The notes under the pieces were generated by a model that ran no database searches, was not told where the DNA came from, and was given only the letters and a program-made list of their open reading frames with translations. From an uncultured Prevotellaceae bacterium (GTDB lineage: Bacteria > Bacteroidota > Bacteroidia > Bacteroidales > Bacteroidaceae), in the NCBI GenBank assembly GCA_902768105.1, contig CACXJZ010000008.1:1-56622 (forward strand): a stretch of 56,622 nucleotides of DNA, written 5' to 3'. Shown one piece after another: positions 37,729-45,268 of this stretch (positions are counted from its first letter, which is position 1; each line of letters starts with the position of its first letter). A program made the position numbers and the translations under genes.

Positions 37729-39723
37729 ATGGCAAAGAAATTCTTATTTATCCTTTCGATGCTGCTGGCGGCAACTGTAGGCGCCAGTGCCGACGACTAC
37801 AGAGGCACGCTGGAACGACACGGCGTGAAGATGGAATACGCCTTCTCGGGTGGTAAGGTAACCAATAAGAAAGACCCCGTCTATGGCGGTGCACCCGTGC
37901 TGGAGATGGCCACGTTCATTGACGGCGAGGTAGAGGCAGGCACGAAGATCAAGGCCTCGTGTAAGAAACTGAAAGGCCTGCAGAAATATAAAGAGGTGAA
38001 GATTGAACTGATCATCTCGAAATCCAACGGACAATATAAAGAGGACGTGAAGAAGGGCAACGGCTCGGCAGAGATGTCAGCCAAGGTTCCCGACGACGCT
38101 ACGTTTGTGGAGATGAAGATGAGCTACCGGTGCTGGCGCACGCAGGTCTCGAGCACCGTTAGGTGGAAGGTAGTGAAGAAGGTGAACACGGGTTCCAGTG
38201 GCGGCAGCCAAGGGACCTTCGACGTGGTAGATCCACCCAAAGCCCCTGACGGCACCTGCCACTACACCATTTCGGGAGGCAGGAACTTCCGTCCGTACGC
38301 CGACGGTGCGCTGATGGCCGACTTCTACGTGGGCGAGCAGGTGACCGTGACCGTCAGCGGCAAGCCGAAAAAGAACGACGACTATCTGACGTACACAAGT
38401 TACTCACCGTATAGAGACTACCAACAAAAGAAGAACGGCACCGTCACCGCCACGTTTACCATCAAGAAACCCATGAACGACCTGCCCAGCAGTATTGAGG
38501 TGGGATGCAAGATGAATCCGTCACACGGATCGAGCGGAGAACCTTCATACCAGACCGTCAGCGGCACGAACATCCACATCAACATCGTTGACAGGGGCAA
38601 CGCCACCACACCCGTGGCAGACAACTTCAAGTGGGACGACATTGCCAAGGACGAGAACTGCCCCACATGTAAGCAGCCTTACAGCCACTATGAATATCAC
38701 AGTAATGGTAATCCGGATGGAGCATTCGCCGTCTGTCATGAAAGCAATACACGTCTGAACATTGGCGTTGGTATAGTCATCTATTTCAACGATGTCATAG
38801 TCACAGGCAACAACTCCAATCCAGTCATCCTCAGCCGTGACGACGATGAGAATTTCCTGAGCATAGGCAGTAACAGCCAGCTGCACCTGCAGCAGCACAG
38901 AAACGGAGACATCATCTGGGACCTCAAGAAAGGAACCATCGTCGCCAAATATCTGCATCCTACGGACAAGAAACCCATCTTCCAGCTATCCAACTGCACA
39001 GCCGCCCCCAGAGGCACCGTCTTCGCGCTCGAGGACAACGGCAAGACATCACGCGTATGGCTGCTGGCCGGCGAGATGGACGTGACGAGCAAGAAAACGA
39101 GCAAGAGAGTGACGCTGAAGCCCGGACAGGCATCGACGGTCGATGCCAGCGGAAACCATAAGCTGCAGACGTTCGACATCAAGGCGGCTGCCAAGAAGTT
39201 CGGCATACCCGAGAGCGACGTGGAGGACGTGACACCCGCCACAACACCCACCAAACGCTACAAGCTGCAACGTGCCATCGTGAAGTACAAGGTGACGAAG
39301 GGCACGCAGGTGGGCCACATGGCCAAGGCGTTCGACAACTACGGACAGCTGGAGCGCCGCGAGCTTCAGCTGGGCAACCAGCAGACGCTGGTCATTGCCC
39401 GCGGCAACATCACTTACACCCTCGACACGAAGAAGAAGACCGCCAAGCCCGTGAAGAACGCCGAGCTGAACTTCCTCGACCTCTCGGCACCGCTCATGCA
39501 GCGCCTGAACCTGAAGAAGAAAGGCACGGAGAAGGTGATGGGCAAGAAGTGTACCGTATATGAGTCGGGCAACACGGAGTTCTACGTCTGGGAGGGCATC
39601 GTGCTGAAGAAAGTGGTGAACGACGGCAACATAACCACCGTCACCGAGGCCACCGCCATAGAAGAGCCCACGAGCATCGACGCAACGACGTTCAAAATTC
39701 CGAACGGATACACTACAAAGTAG
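37729..39723 (+). CDS. Secreted multi-domain paralogue with FecR-like domain and DUF4412-like tail (664 aa)
   Basis: Paralogue of the 700-aa protein, 38 bp downstream. Signal peptide ends ASA/D at residue 21. Beta-domain 1 is near-identical at its start (GTLERHGVKMEY). Domain 2 is more diverged (about 177-290, CHYTISGGRNF). The knuckle is CPTC (311-314) with C336 and H337. The FecR-like part (about 350-480) has GTVFALEDNGKTSRVWLLAGEMDVTS...VTLKPGQ. The C-terminus (about 515-664) has no LRR but a DUF4412-like fold (KYKVTKGTQVGHM, QTLVIARGNITYTL, VMGKKCTVYESGNTEFYVWEGI). So the core is kept and the tail module swapped. Function unknown. Confidence 0.8.
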   Translation: MAKKFLFILSMLLAATVGASADDYRGTLERHGVKMEYAFSGGKVTNKKDPVYGGAPVLEMATFIDGEVEAGTKIKASCKKLKGLQKYKEVKIELIISKSNGQYKEDVKKGNGSAEMSAKVPDDATFVEMKMSYRCWRTQVSSTVRWKVVKKVNTGSSGGSQGTFDVVDPPKAPDGTCHYTISGGRNFRPYADGALMADFYVGEQVTVTVSGKPKKNDDYLTYTSYSPYRDYQQKKNGTVTATFTIKKPMNDLPSSIEVGCKMNPSHGSSGEPSYQTVSGTNIHINIVDRGNATTPVADNFKWDDIAKDENCPTCKQPYSHYEYHSNGNPDGAFAVCHESNTRLNIGVGIVIYFNDVIVTGNNSNPVILSRDDDENFLSIGSNSQLHLQQHRNGDIIWDLKKGTIVAKYLHPTDKKPIFQLSNCTAAPRGTVFALEDNGKTSRVWLLAGEMDVTSKKTSKRVTLKPGQASTVDASGNHKLQTFDIKAAAKKFGIPESDVEDVTPATTPTKRYKLQRAIVKYKVTKGTQVGHMAKAFDNYGQLERRELQLGNQQTLVIARGNITYTLDTKKKTAKPVKNAELNFLDLSAPLMQRLNLKKKGTEKVMGKKCTVYESGNTEFYVWEGIVLKKVVNDGNITTVTEATAIEEPTSIDATTFKIPNGYTTK

Positions 39724-39827
39724 TCGGTTTGCAAAGTCCACCTTACATTATGAAACGTAATTCGCAAAAAAAGTATAAATTTGATAAATCGGTAATTCGG
39801 TAAATTGGTCAATCGGTAAATTATTAT

Positions 39828-39835
39828 TACCTTTG
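39828..39835 (+). promoter_or_regulatory. -7 box TACCTTTG for pgk
   Basis: Plus-strand TAnnTTTG match preceded by quasi-tandem AATCGGTAA units (39782-39822) across the -33 region. The predicted leader is about 40 nt. Confidence 0.7.
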
Positions 39836-39881
39836 CATCCGGTTTTTTGAATATTCAACATTTTTAATAATAAAAAGTATT

Positions 39882-41153
39882 ATGACTATTAACGAAATGA
39901 ACTTTGCCGGCAAGAAGGCAATCGTGCGCGTAGATTTCAACGTGCCCCTCGATGAGAATGGTAAGATTACGGACGACACCCGCATTCGCGGTGCCCTGCC
40001 CACTCTGAAGAAGATCCTGGCTGACGGTGGAGCTGTCATCATCATGAGCCACATGGGTAAGCCCAAAGGAAAGGTTGATATGAAGAAGTCGCTGGGTCAG
40101 ATCCGCGAGGCTGTGGAGAAGGCTCTCGGCGTTCCCGTAGCATTCGCTCCCGACTGCGCCAAGGCTGCTGATGCTGCCAAGGCCCTGAAGATGGGTGAGG
40201 CTCTGCTGCTGGAGAACCTGCGCTTCTATCCTGAGGAGGAAGGCAAGCCCGTAGGTCTGGAGAAGGGTACTCCCGAATACGACGAGGCTAAGAAGGCCCT
40301 GAAGGTTTCTCAGAAGGAGTTTGCCAAGACGCTGGCTTCTTACGCTGACTGCTACGTGATGGACGCCTTCGGTACCGCTCACCGCAAGCACGCTTCTACG
40401 GCTGTCATCGCCGACTACTTCGATGCTGACAACAAGATGCTCGGTCTGCTGATGGAGAAGGAGGTACAGGCTGTTGATAACGTTCTGTCGAACATCAAGC
40501 GTCCGTTCGTTGCCATCATGGGTGGCTCGAAGGTATCTTCTAAGATTGGTATCATTGAGAACCTGCTCGGCAAGGTAGATAAGCTCATCCTCTGTGGTGG
40601 TATGACCTACACCTTCGCAAAGGCTCACAACGGTGAGATTGGCGACAGTATCGTTGAGCTCGACAAGCTGGACGTTGCCCTGGGCGTTGAGGAGCTGGCC
40701 AAGAAGAACGGCGTAGAGCTGGTTCTGGGCAGCGACTGCACAGCTACCAACGGTCTCGACTTCGGTACGATGACCGTCAAGGAGGGTGCTGAGATCATCA
40801 CCTGCCCCGCCAACAAGGTTCCCGCAGGCTTCGAGGGTGTTGACGCTGGTCCTGCCTCTCAGGAGGACTTCCGCAAGGCCATCGCCGGTGCCAAGACCAT
40901 CCTGTGGAATGGTCCTGCCGGTGTGTTCGAGTGCGACAACTTCACCGCTGGTTCACGTGCCATTGGCGAGGCTATTGCCAAAGCAACGGCTGAGGGTGCT
41001 TTCTCGCTGATTGGTGGTGGTGACTCAGTGGCTTGTGTCAACAAGTTCGGTCTGGCTGACCAGGTGAGCTACATCTCTACCGGTGGTGGTGCTCTGCTCG
41101 AGGCCATCGAGGGTAAGGTACTCCCCGGTGTGGCAGCTATTAAAGGTGAGTAA
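39882..41153 (+). CDS. pgk: Phosphoglycerate kinase
   Basis: 423 aa, full length. It transfers phosphate from 1,3-bisphosphoglycerate to ADP in glycolysis. Motifs: [69 protein letters not shown] and the C-terminal [11 protein letters not shown]...[10 protein letters not shown]. Codon use is strongly biased towards a few codons, as expected for a highly expressed gene. It is monocistronic, with a strong terminator at 41181-41219. Confidence 0.97.
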   Translation: MTINEMNFAGKKAIVRVDFNVPLDENGKITDDTRIRGALPTLKKILADGGAVIIMSHMGKPKGKVDMKKSLGQIREAVEKALGVPVAFAPDCAKAADAAKALKMGEALLLENLRFYPEEEGKPVGLEKGTPEYDEAKKALKVSQKEFAKTLASYADCYVMDAFGTAHRKHASTAVIADYFDADNKMLGLLMEKEVQAVDNVLSNIKRPFVAIMGGSKVSSKIGIIENLLGKVDKLILCGGMTYTFAKAHNGEIGDSIVELDKLDVALGVEELAKKNGVELVLGSDCTATNGLDFGTMTVKEGAEIITCPANKVPAGFEGVDAGPASQEDFRKAIAGAKTILWNGPAGVFECDNFTAGSRAIGEAIAKATAEGAFSLIGGGDSVACVNKFGLADQVSYISTGGGALLEAIEGKVLPGVAAIKGE

Positions 41154-41180
41154 CCTAACACTAATAGCCAAAATCTAACA

Positions 41181-41219
41181 GAGTTCCGGGCTTTCTACAG
41201 GCTCGGAACTCTTTTTTTT
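41181..41219 (+). terminator. Rho-independent terminator of pgk
   Basis: GAGTTCCG/CGGAACTC stem extended by an inner AGCC-type pairing, followed by eight T. A textbook intrinsic terminator. Confidence 0.92.
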
Positions 41220-41289
41220 GTTAAAATGTTTTCGTATATCGTTTTTTTTTCGTAACTTGCGGCACTTTTATACAAACAAACCGAAAACG

Positions 41290-44200
41290 ATGATACTGAA
41301 ACTCCATACTAAGCTCAAAGGACTATTGGTCATAGCAGCGCTCGCATGCTGTATCACAGCCAACGGACAGCAACTGCAGGCCGCGCTGTCGCACTACTCG
41401 ACTGACGAAGGCATGACCAGCAACGCCGTTTCCGACATCATCAGAGACGATTATGGATACCTCTGGATAGCCACATGGAACGGACTATCGCGATTTGACG
41501 GTTTCCACTTCTATAACTACAAGACGGGCAACACCAGCGGCATCCCCCTACTCCACAACCGCATCATGGATATTTATTGCGACCAGGAACAGAATATCTG
41601 GATGCGCATGTATGACGGCCACATCTTCGTGGTTGACCGCATAACGGACAGGATCATTAACCCGCTGCAGGACATCAAGGATTACGCAGACATCAAAACC
41701 AGCCATCGTTTGTTCGTGAGCTCCGAGGGCAAGGTATATGCCATTATCGACGGCATGGGCATCTACAGCATGAAGCTGGAGGATGGAAAGGTGAAGGCAG
41801 ACCTCATCAGCACCAACGGACTGAAGGCAGTCAGCATCGTCGAAGGCTATAAGAACATGCTCTGGGTGGGAACCGACAAGGGTATCCACAGCCTGATACC
41901 CTCTGAGGCTTCAGTACGCAAGAGAGGTGTCTTCATAGATGAGGACATTCTCTGCATGGCGTCGCACGGCAACAACGTCTATGCCGGCACACGCTCGGGC
42001 AAGCTGCTCAGCTACGTCGTCGGACAAGAGAACGTCATTGCCGAACTGGGAACACCCATATATACCATCTTCGTCGATAGCCGCGGGCTCATCTGGTTCA
42101 CGCAGGAAGCACAAGGCGTTTCACGGCTCAACCCTGAGACGGGCAACATCAAGAGCTTTACCCAGCAGGTGATGGTGCCGCAGTACGACATCAATGGTGC
42201 CTTCTACAAGGAAGCCGACAGCACACTCTTTATCAGCATGAACCTCGGAGGATTCGGCTACTACAACCGTGAGCGCGACGAGGTGGAATACTTCCACAAC
42301 GACCCCACGAACCCCTGGAACCTGTCGAACACCGTGCATGCCTTCGAGCCCCTACCCGACGGCGTCATCTGGGAATCGACAAGCCGACGCGGACTGGAGA
42401 AACTGGAGATTCTGAAGAACACCATCGTACGTAAGCCGCTGGAGCCCGGAGGAACCGGCTACGACAATGAGATACGCGCCATCTACTACGACAAGGAGCG
42501 CCAGAAACTACTCATTGGCAACAAGAACAATACGCTCGCTATCTTCAGTCAGAACGGCAGTCGCATCGACCTGCACGGGACTGAGAGCAACCCGCTGGGA
42601 CGCATCTACGGCATCAACAAAGACCACATGGGTAACTACTGGGTATGCTCGAAGGGCAACGGCGTCATCAGGATTACTCCCACGGGAGGCAGCTACAGCT
42701 ACAGCTTCTACAAGCACCAGAATGACAGCATCAACAGCCTGAGCAACGACAATGCCTACTACGCCATAGAAGACCACGAGGGCAACATCTGGGTGGCAAC
42801 CTACGGCGGCGGCATCAACATCCTGGTACCACAGGGCAACGGAGGCTACCGCATACTGAACAGCAAGAACGGCCTGACGGACTATCCCAAGGGTACCCAC
42901 GAGAAAATACGTACCATCGCACTCGACAAAGAAGGCAACATCTGGGCAGGTACCACGGACGGACTGCTCACGATGTCGTTCAAGGACGGTAAGTTTACCC
43001 TCACCAAGCTGCAGAACTGTAAGGACCACCGCTACATGATGGGCAGCAACGACATCATCTGTATGGCGTGCGACGCCAGCGGTTCCATGTGGATAGGCAC
43101 CAACGGCGGCGGACTCTGTCACACCATCGGCAAGGACGAGGACGGCAACTGGATGTACGACAACATAGACTCGGCAGACGGTCTGCCCTCGGACGAGATC
43201 AAGAGTCTGACATTCGACTCGAAAGGCTACGTATGGTTCTCGACCGACCGCATGCTCTGCTCGTTTGACACGAAGAAGCGCATCCTGAGCACGTTAACCA
43301 TTCAGGACGGTGTTGACGGCACCATGATTTCGGAGTGTGGCGCCTTTGCTATGCCCAACGACGACATCTACTTCGGCACCATTGACGGCTATTACTTCAT
43401 TGACCGCAAGAAGCTGACCAACACGAAGGGCTCACAGCTGAAGCTGCGCATTACGGACTTCTTCCTGAACGACGCCATCGTCAGTCCGCGTAATGACGAG
43501 TTGTACGACTTCTACGTGCCTGACAGCAGGTTTGTGGAGCTGCCCAGCCACAGCGTGGTGTTCAGCATCAGGTTTGCATCACTCAACTATCAGCTGCAGC
43601 ACCGCGTACACTACCAGTACATGCTTGAGGGCTACGACAACGAGTGGCACAATGCCGACAGGTCACGCACCGTGAGCTACTCGGATCTGCCCGCCGGCAC
43701 ATATCTGTTCAAGGTCAAGGCCTTCCTGCTGGAGTCGCCCGAGAACTACGACGTTCGTACGCTCGAAATCAAGGTGCCCCCCTACCAGCTGCTGTCGTCA
43801 TTCGCCATCTGGATATACTTGGCGCTGGCCGTCATCGGCATCCTGTCAATCTTCTACATACGCCAGAAGAAGGGCTTTAAGGAGAATCAGTCACACACGC
43901 TGAAAGTGGGACAACAGGACATCACGTTCAGCAAGTCAGAGGACTATGAGTTCATGAAGAAACAGATGGAATGGCTCGAGGACCACTACACCGACTGCAA
44001 CCTGCGCTTTGAGGACATGATTGCACAATCGACACTGGGAAAACTCCAATACTACAAAGAGTTGGAGAAATATACGGGCATGACACCCAAGGAGTACGTC
44101 ACGGACTTCCGTCTGAAGAAAGCCCTGCAGCTGCTCGACGAGGACAATGACATGAGCACCTCGGAGATTGCAATGGCTACGGGCTTCAATGACCCCGTCT

Positions 44201-44352
44201 ATTTCACCCGTTCGTTCAAGAACAAGACAGGTCTCACACCGTCAAGATATCGCAACATGAGAGCTGCCAAGCAAGCAGCAACAGAGGAAAAAACACAAGA
44301 AGAAACGGAAAAAGCACCAGAGGGAAGCGAGGCAGAAGCAAAAAAGACTTAA
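41290..44352 (+). CDS. Propeller/Y_Y_Y/AraC one-component membrane regulator (1020 aa)
   Basis: The start at 41290 gives a signal sequence (LLVIAALACCITANGQ); an upstream extension is rejected because it overlaps the pgk terminator. A large periplasmic sensor follows, with repeated two-component-regulator propeller blades (DDYGYLWIATWNGLSRFDG, DHEGNIWVATYGGGIN, DKEGNIWAGTTDGL). A Y_Y_Y domain (YQYMLEGYDNEWHNA...LPAGTYLFKVKA), one membrane helix (about 838-858) and an AraC-type HTH (about 890-990) complete it. The histidine kinase and receiver domains of hybrid two-component systems are missing, so it should signal directly, like SusR. No polysaccharide-utilisation genes are adjacent. The target is unknown. 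Confidence 0.9.
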   Translation: MILKLHTKLKGLLVIAALACCITANGQQLQAALSHYSTDEGMTSNAVSDIIRDDYGYLWIATWNGLSRFDGFHFYNYKTGNTSGIPLLHNRIMDIYCDQEQNIWMRMYDGHIFVVDRITDRIINPLQDIKDYADIKTSHRLFVSSEGKVYAIIDGMGIYSMKLEDGKVKADLISTNGLKAVSIVEGYKNMLWVGTDKGIHSLIPSEASVRKRGVFIDEDILCMASHGNNVYAGTRSGKLLSYVVGQENVIAELGTPIYTIFVDSRGLIWFTQEAQGVSRLNPETGNIKSFTQQVMVPQYDINGAFYKEADSTLFISMNLGGFGYYNRERDEVEYFHNDPTNPWNLSNTVHAFEPLPDGVIWESTSRRGLEKLEILKNTIVRKPLEPGGTGYDNEIRAIYYDKERQKLLIGNKNNTLAIFSQNGSRIDLHGTESNPLGRIYGINKDHMGNYWVCSKGNGVIRITPTGGSYSYSFYKHQNDSINSLSNDNAYYAIEDHEGNIWVATYGGGINILVPQGNGGYRILNSKNGLTDYPKGTHEKIRTIALDKEGNIWAGTTDGLLTMSFKDGKFTLTKLQNCKDHRYMMGSNDIICMACDASGSMWIGTNGGGLCHTIGKDEDGNWMYDNIDSADGLPSDEIKSLTFDSKGYVWFSTDRMLCSFDTKKRILSTLTIQDGVDGTMISECGAFAMPNDDIYFGTIDGYYFIDRKKLTNTKGSQLKLRITDFFLNDAIVSPRNDELYDFYVPDSRFVELPSHSVVFSIRFASLNYQLQHRVHYQYMLEGYDNEWHNADRSRTVSYSDLPAGTYLFKVKAFLLESPENYDVRTLEIKVPPYQLLSSFAIWIYLALAVIGILSIFYIRQKKGFKENQSHTLKVGQQDITFSKSEDYEFMKKQMEWLEDHYTDCNLRFEDMIAQSTLGKLQYYKELEKYTGMTPKEYVTDFRLKKALQLLDEDNDMSTSEIAMATGFNDPVYFTRSFKNKTGLTPSRYRNMRAAKQAATEEKTQEETEKAPEGSEAEAKKT

Positions 44353-44391
44353 AAACTTGACGTTCTGCATACAACTCTCAACTTTTTTTCG

Positions 44392-44399
44392 TATCTTTG
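44392..44399 (+). promoter_or_regulatory. -7 box TATCTTTG for the structured RNA
   Basis: TAnnTTTG match preceded by CAACTCTCAAC repeats. It places the transcript start 5 nt or so before the closing stem of the predicted RNA. Confidence 0.7.
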
Positions 44400-44403
44400 C
44401 AAA

Positions 44404-44590
44404 CAGAAAGGTCGTATCGGTTAGATCGGGATACTCATCAAATTAAATCGAAAACCGAGTTAACTTCACCTATCAATGGCGGGCCACATGCCGCAAGGTA
44501 GCAGTAATGCCGGTGGATTACAAAGACAGGGAAGCACTCAAATCTTAGAAATAGGAGTTTTCATCACATCACGGTACGACCTATTCTTTT
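44404..44590 (+). ncRNA. Predicted structured RNA of about 185 nt, family not recognised
   Basis: An 11-bp closing stem pairs 44409-44419 with 44572-44582. Inside, 44462-44473 pairs with 44551-44559 (9 bp, 3-nt bulge). Two hairpins follow: GCGG/CCGC (44479-44494) and GTAAT/ATTAC (44504-44521). Their loops contain CCAC and GTGG and could kiss. UAUUCUUUU after the closing stem looks like a terminator tail. It has its own promoter, and a separate weak promoter with GTTTACA repeats lies before ribE. It may be a free small RNA or a riboswitch-like leader of ribE. It does not fit the FMN, cobalamin or 6S patterns I can recall. Confidence 0.5.
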
Positions 44591-44636
44591 AGTTTACAGT
44601 TTACCGTTTACAGTTTATAGATTATATTTACAGATT
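44590..44636. repeat. AGTTTAC quasi-tandem repeats before ribE
   Basis: Imperfect AGTTTAC/CGTTTAC units (about 44590-44617) precede TATATTTA, a one-mismatch -7 box about 14 nt before the ribE ATG. Same layout as the queC/TonB promoter region. Confidence 0.55.
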
Positions 44637-45257
44637 ATGTTTTCTGGAATCATCGAAGAATTTGCAACTGTCAAAGCCATCACTCACGACCGTGAGAATA
44701 TAGACTTCACACTTACCTGTTCATTTGTCAACGAGTTGAAGATTGACCAGAGCGTCGCCCACAACGGCGTATGCCTCACCGTGGTCAGCATAACACCTCC
44801 CCTTGGGGGAGGCCAGGAGGGGTCCTACACCGTCACAGCCATGAAAGAGACGCTGGACCGTACGAACCTCGGCCTGCTTAAGGTGGGCGACAAGGTCAAC
44901 GTGGAACGCTCCATGCTGATGAACGGTCGGCTCGACGGACACATCGTACAGGGACACGTGGACGAGACAGCCCGTTGCACAGCCATCGACGATGCTGACG
45001 GCAGTCGCTATTTCACCTTCGAATATCCGGAGAACCGCGAGATGGCGCTGCGTGGCTACTTCACCGTTGACAAGGGTTCCGTAACGGTCAACGGCGTGTC
45101 GCTCACCGTCTGCAATCCTACGTCCAACACCTTCCAGGTAGCCATTATCCCCTACACCTTCGAGCATACCAACTTCTGCGACATCCGCGTGGGTACCGTC
45201 GTCAACATCGAGTTCGACATCCTCGGCAAGTATATCGCCCGTCTTCAGCAGTTGTAA
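44637..45257 (+). CDS. ribE: Riboflavin synthase, alpha chain
   Basis: 206 aa. It dismutates two 6,7-dimethyl-8-ribityllumazine molecules to riboflavin. Two homologous lumazine-binding halves are visible: MFSGIIEEFATVKAI...VAHNGVCLTVV...LMNGRLDGHIVQGHVDET, then FFTVDKGSVTVNGVSLTV...IPYTFEHTNF. From family knowledge the short first-half loop after LTVV is normally compact. Here it is enlarged by an in-frame GC palindrome (44796-44823) encoding PPLGGGQEGS. It is followed by uvrA after 11 nt. The upstream leader is the structured RNA region. Confidence 0.95.
   Translation: MFSGIIEEFATVKAITHDRENIDFTLTCSFVNELKIDQSVAHNGVCLTVVSITPPLGGGQEGSYTVTAMKETLDRTNLGLLKVGDKVNVERSMLMNGRLDGHIVQGHVDETARCTAIDDADGSRYFTFEYPENREMALRGYFTVDKGSVTVNGVSLTVCNPTSNTFQVAIIPYTFEHTNFCDIRVGTVVNIEFDILGKYIARLQQL
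44796..44823. repeat. In-frame GC-rich palindromic element in ribE
   Basis: CCTCCCC-TTG-GGGGAGG (44796-44812) plus tail CCAGGAGGGGTC. Closest match in design to the M23 copy. Confidence 0.65.
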
Positions 45258-45268
45258 CCCAACGGAGT

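Noticed and set aside
44400-44636. FMN riboswitch upstream of ribE
   Set aside because: Context is right, but the conserved FMN blocks (GGGGCAGGGTG, CCGGCGGT...AGTCCGCGA, GCCGACAGT) are not present. The region was kept only as an unassigned structured RNA.
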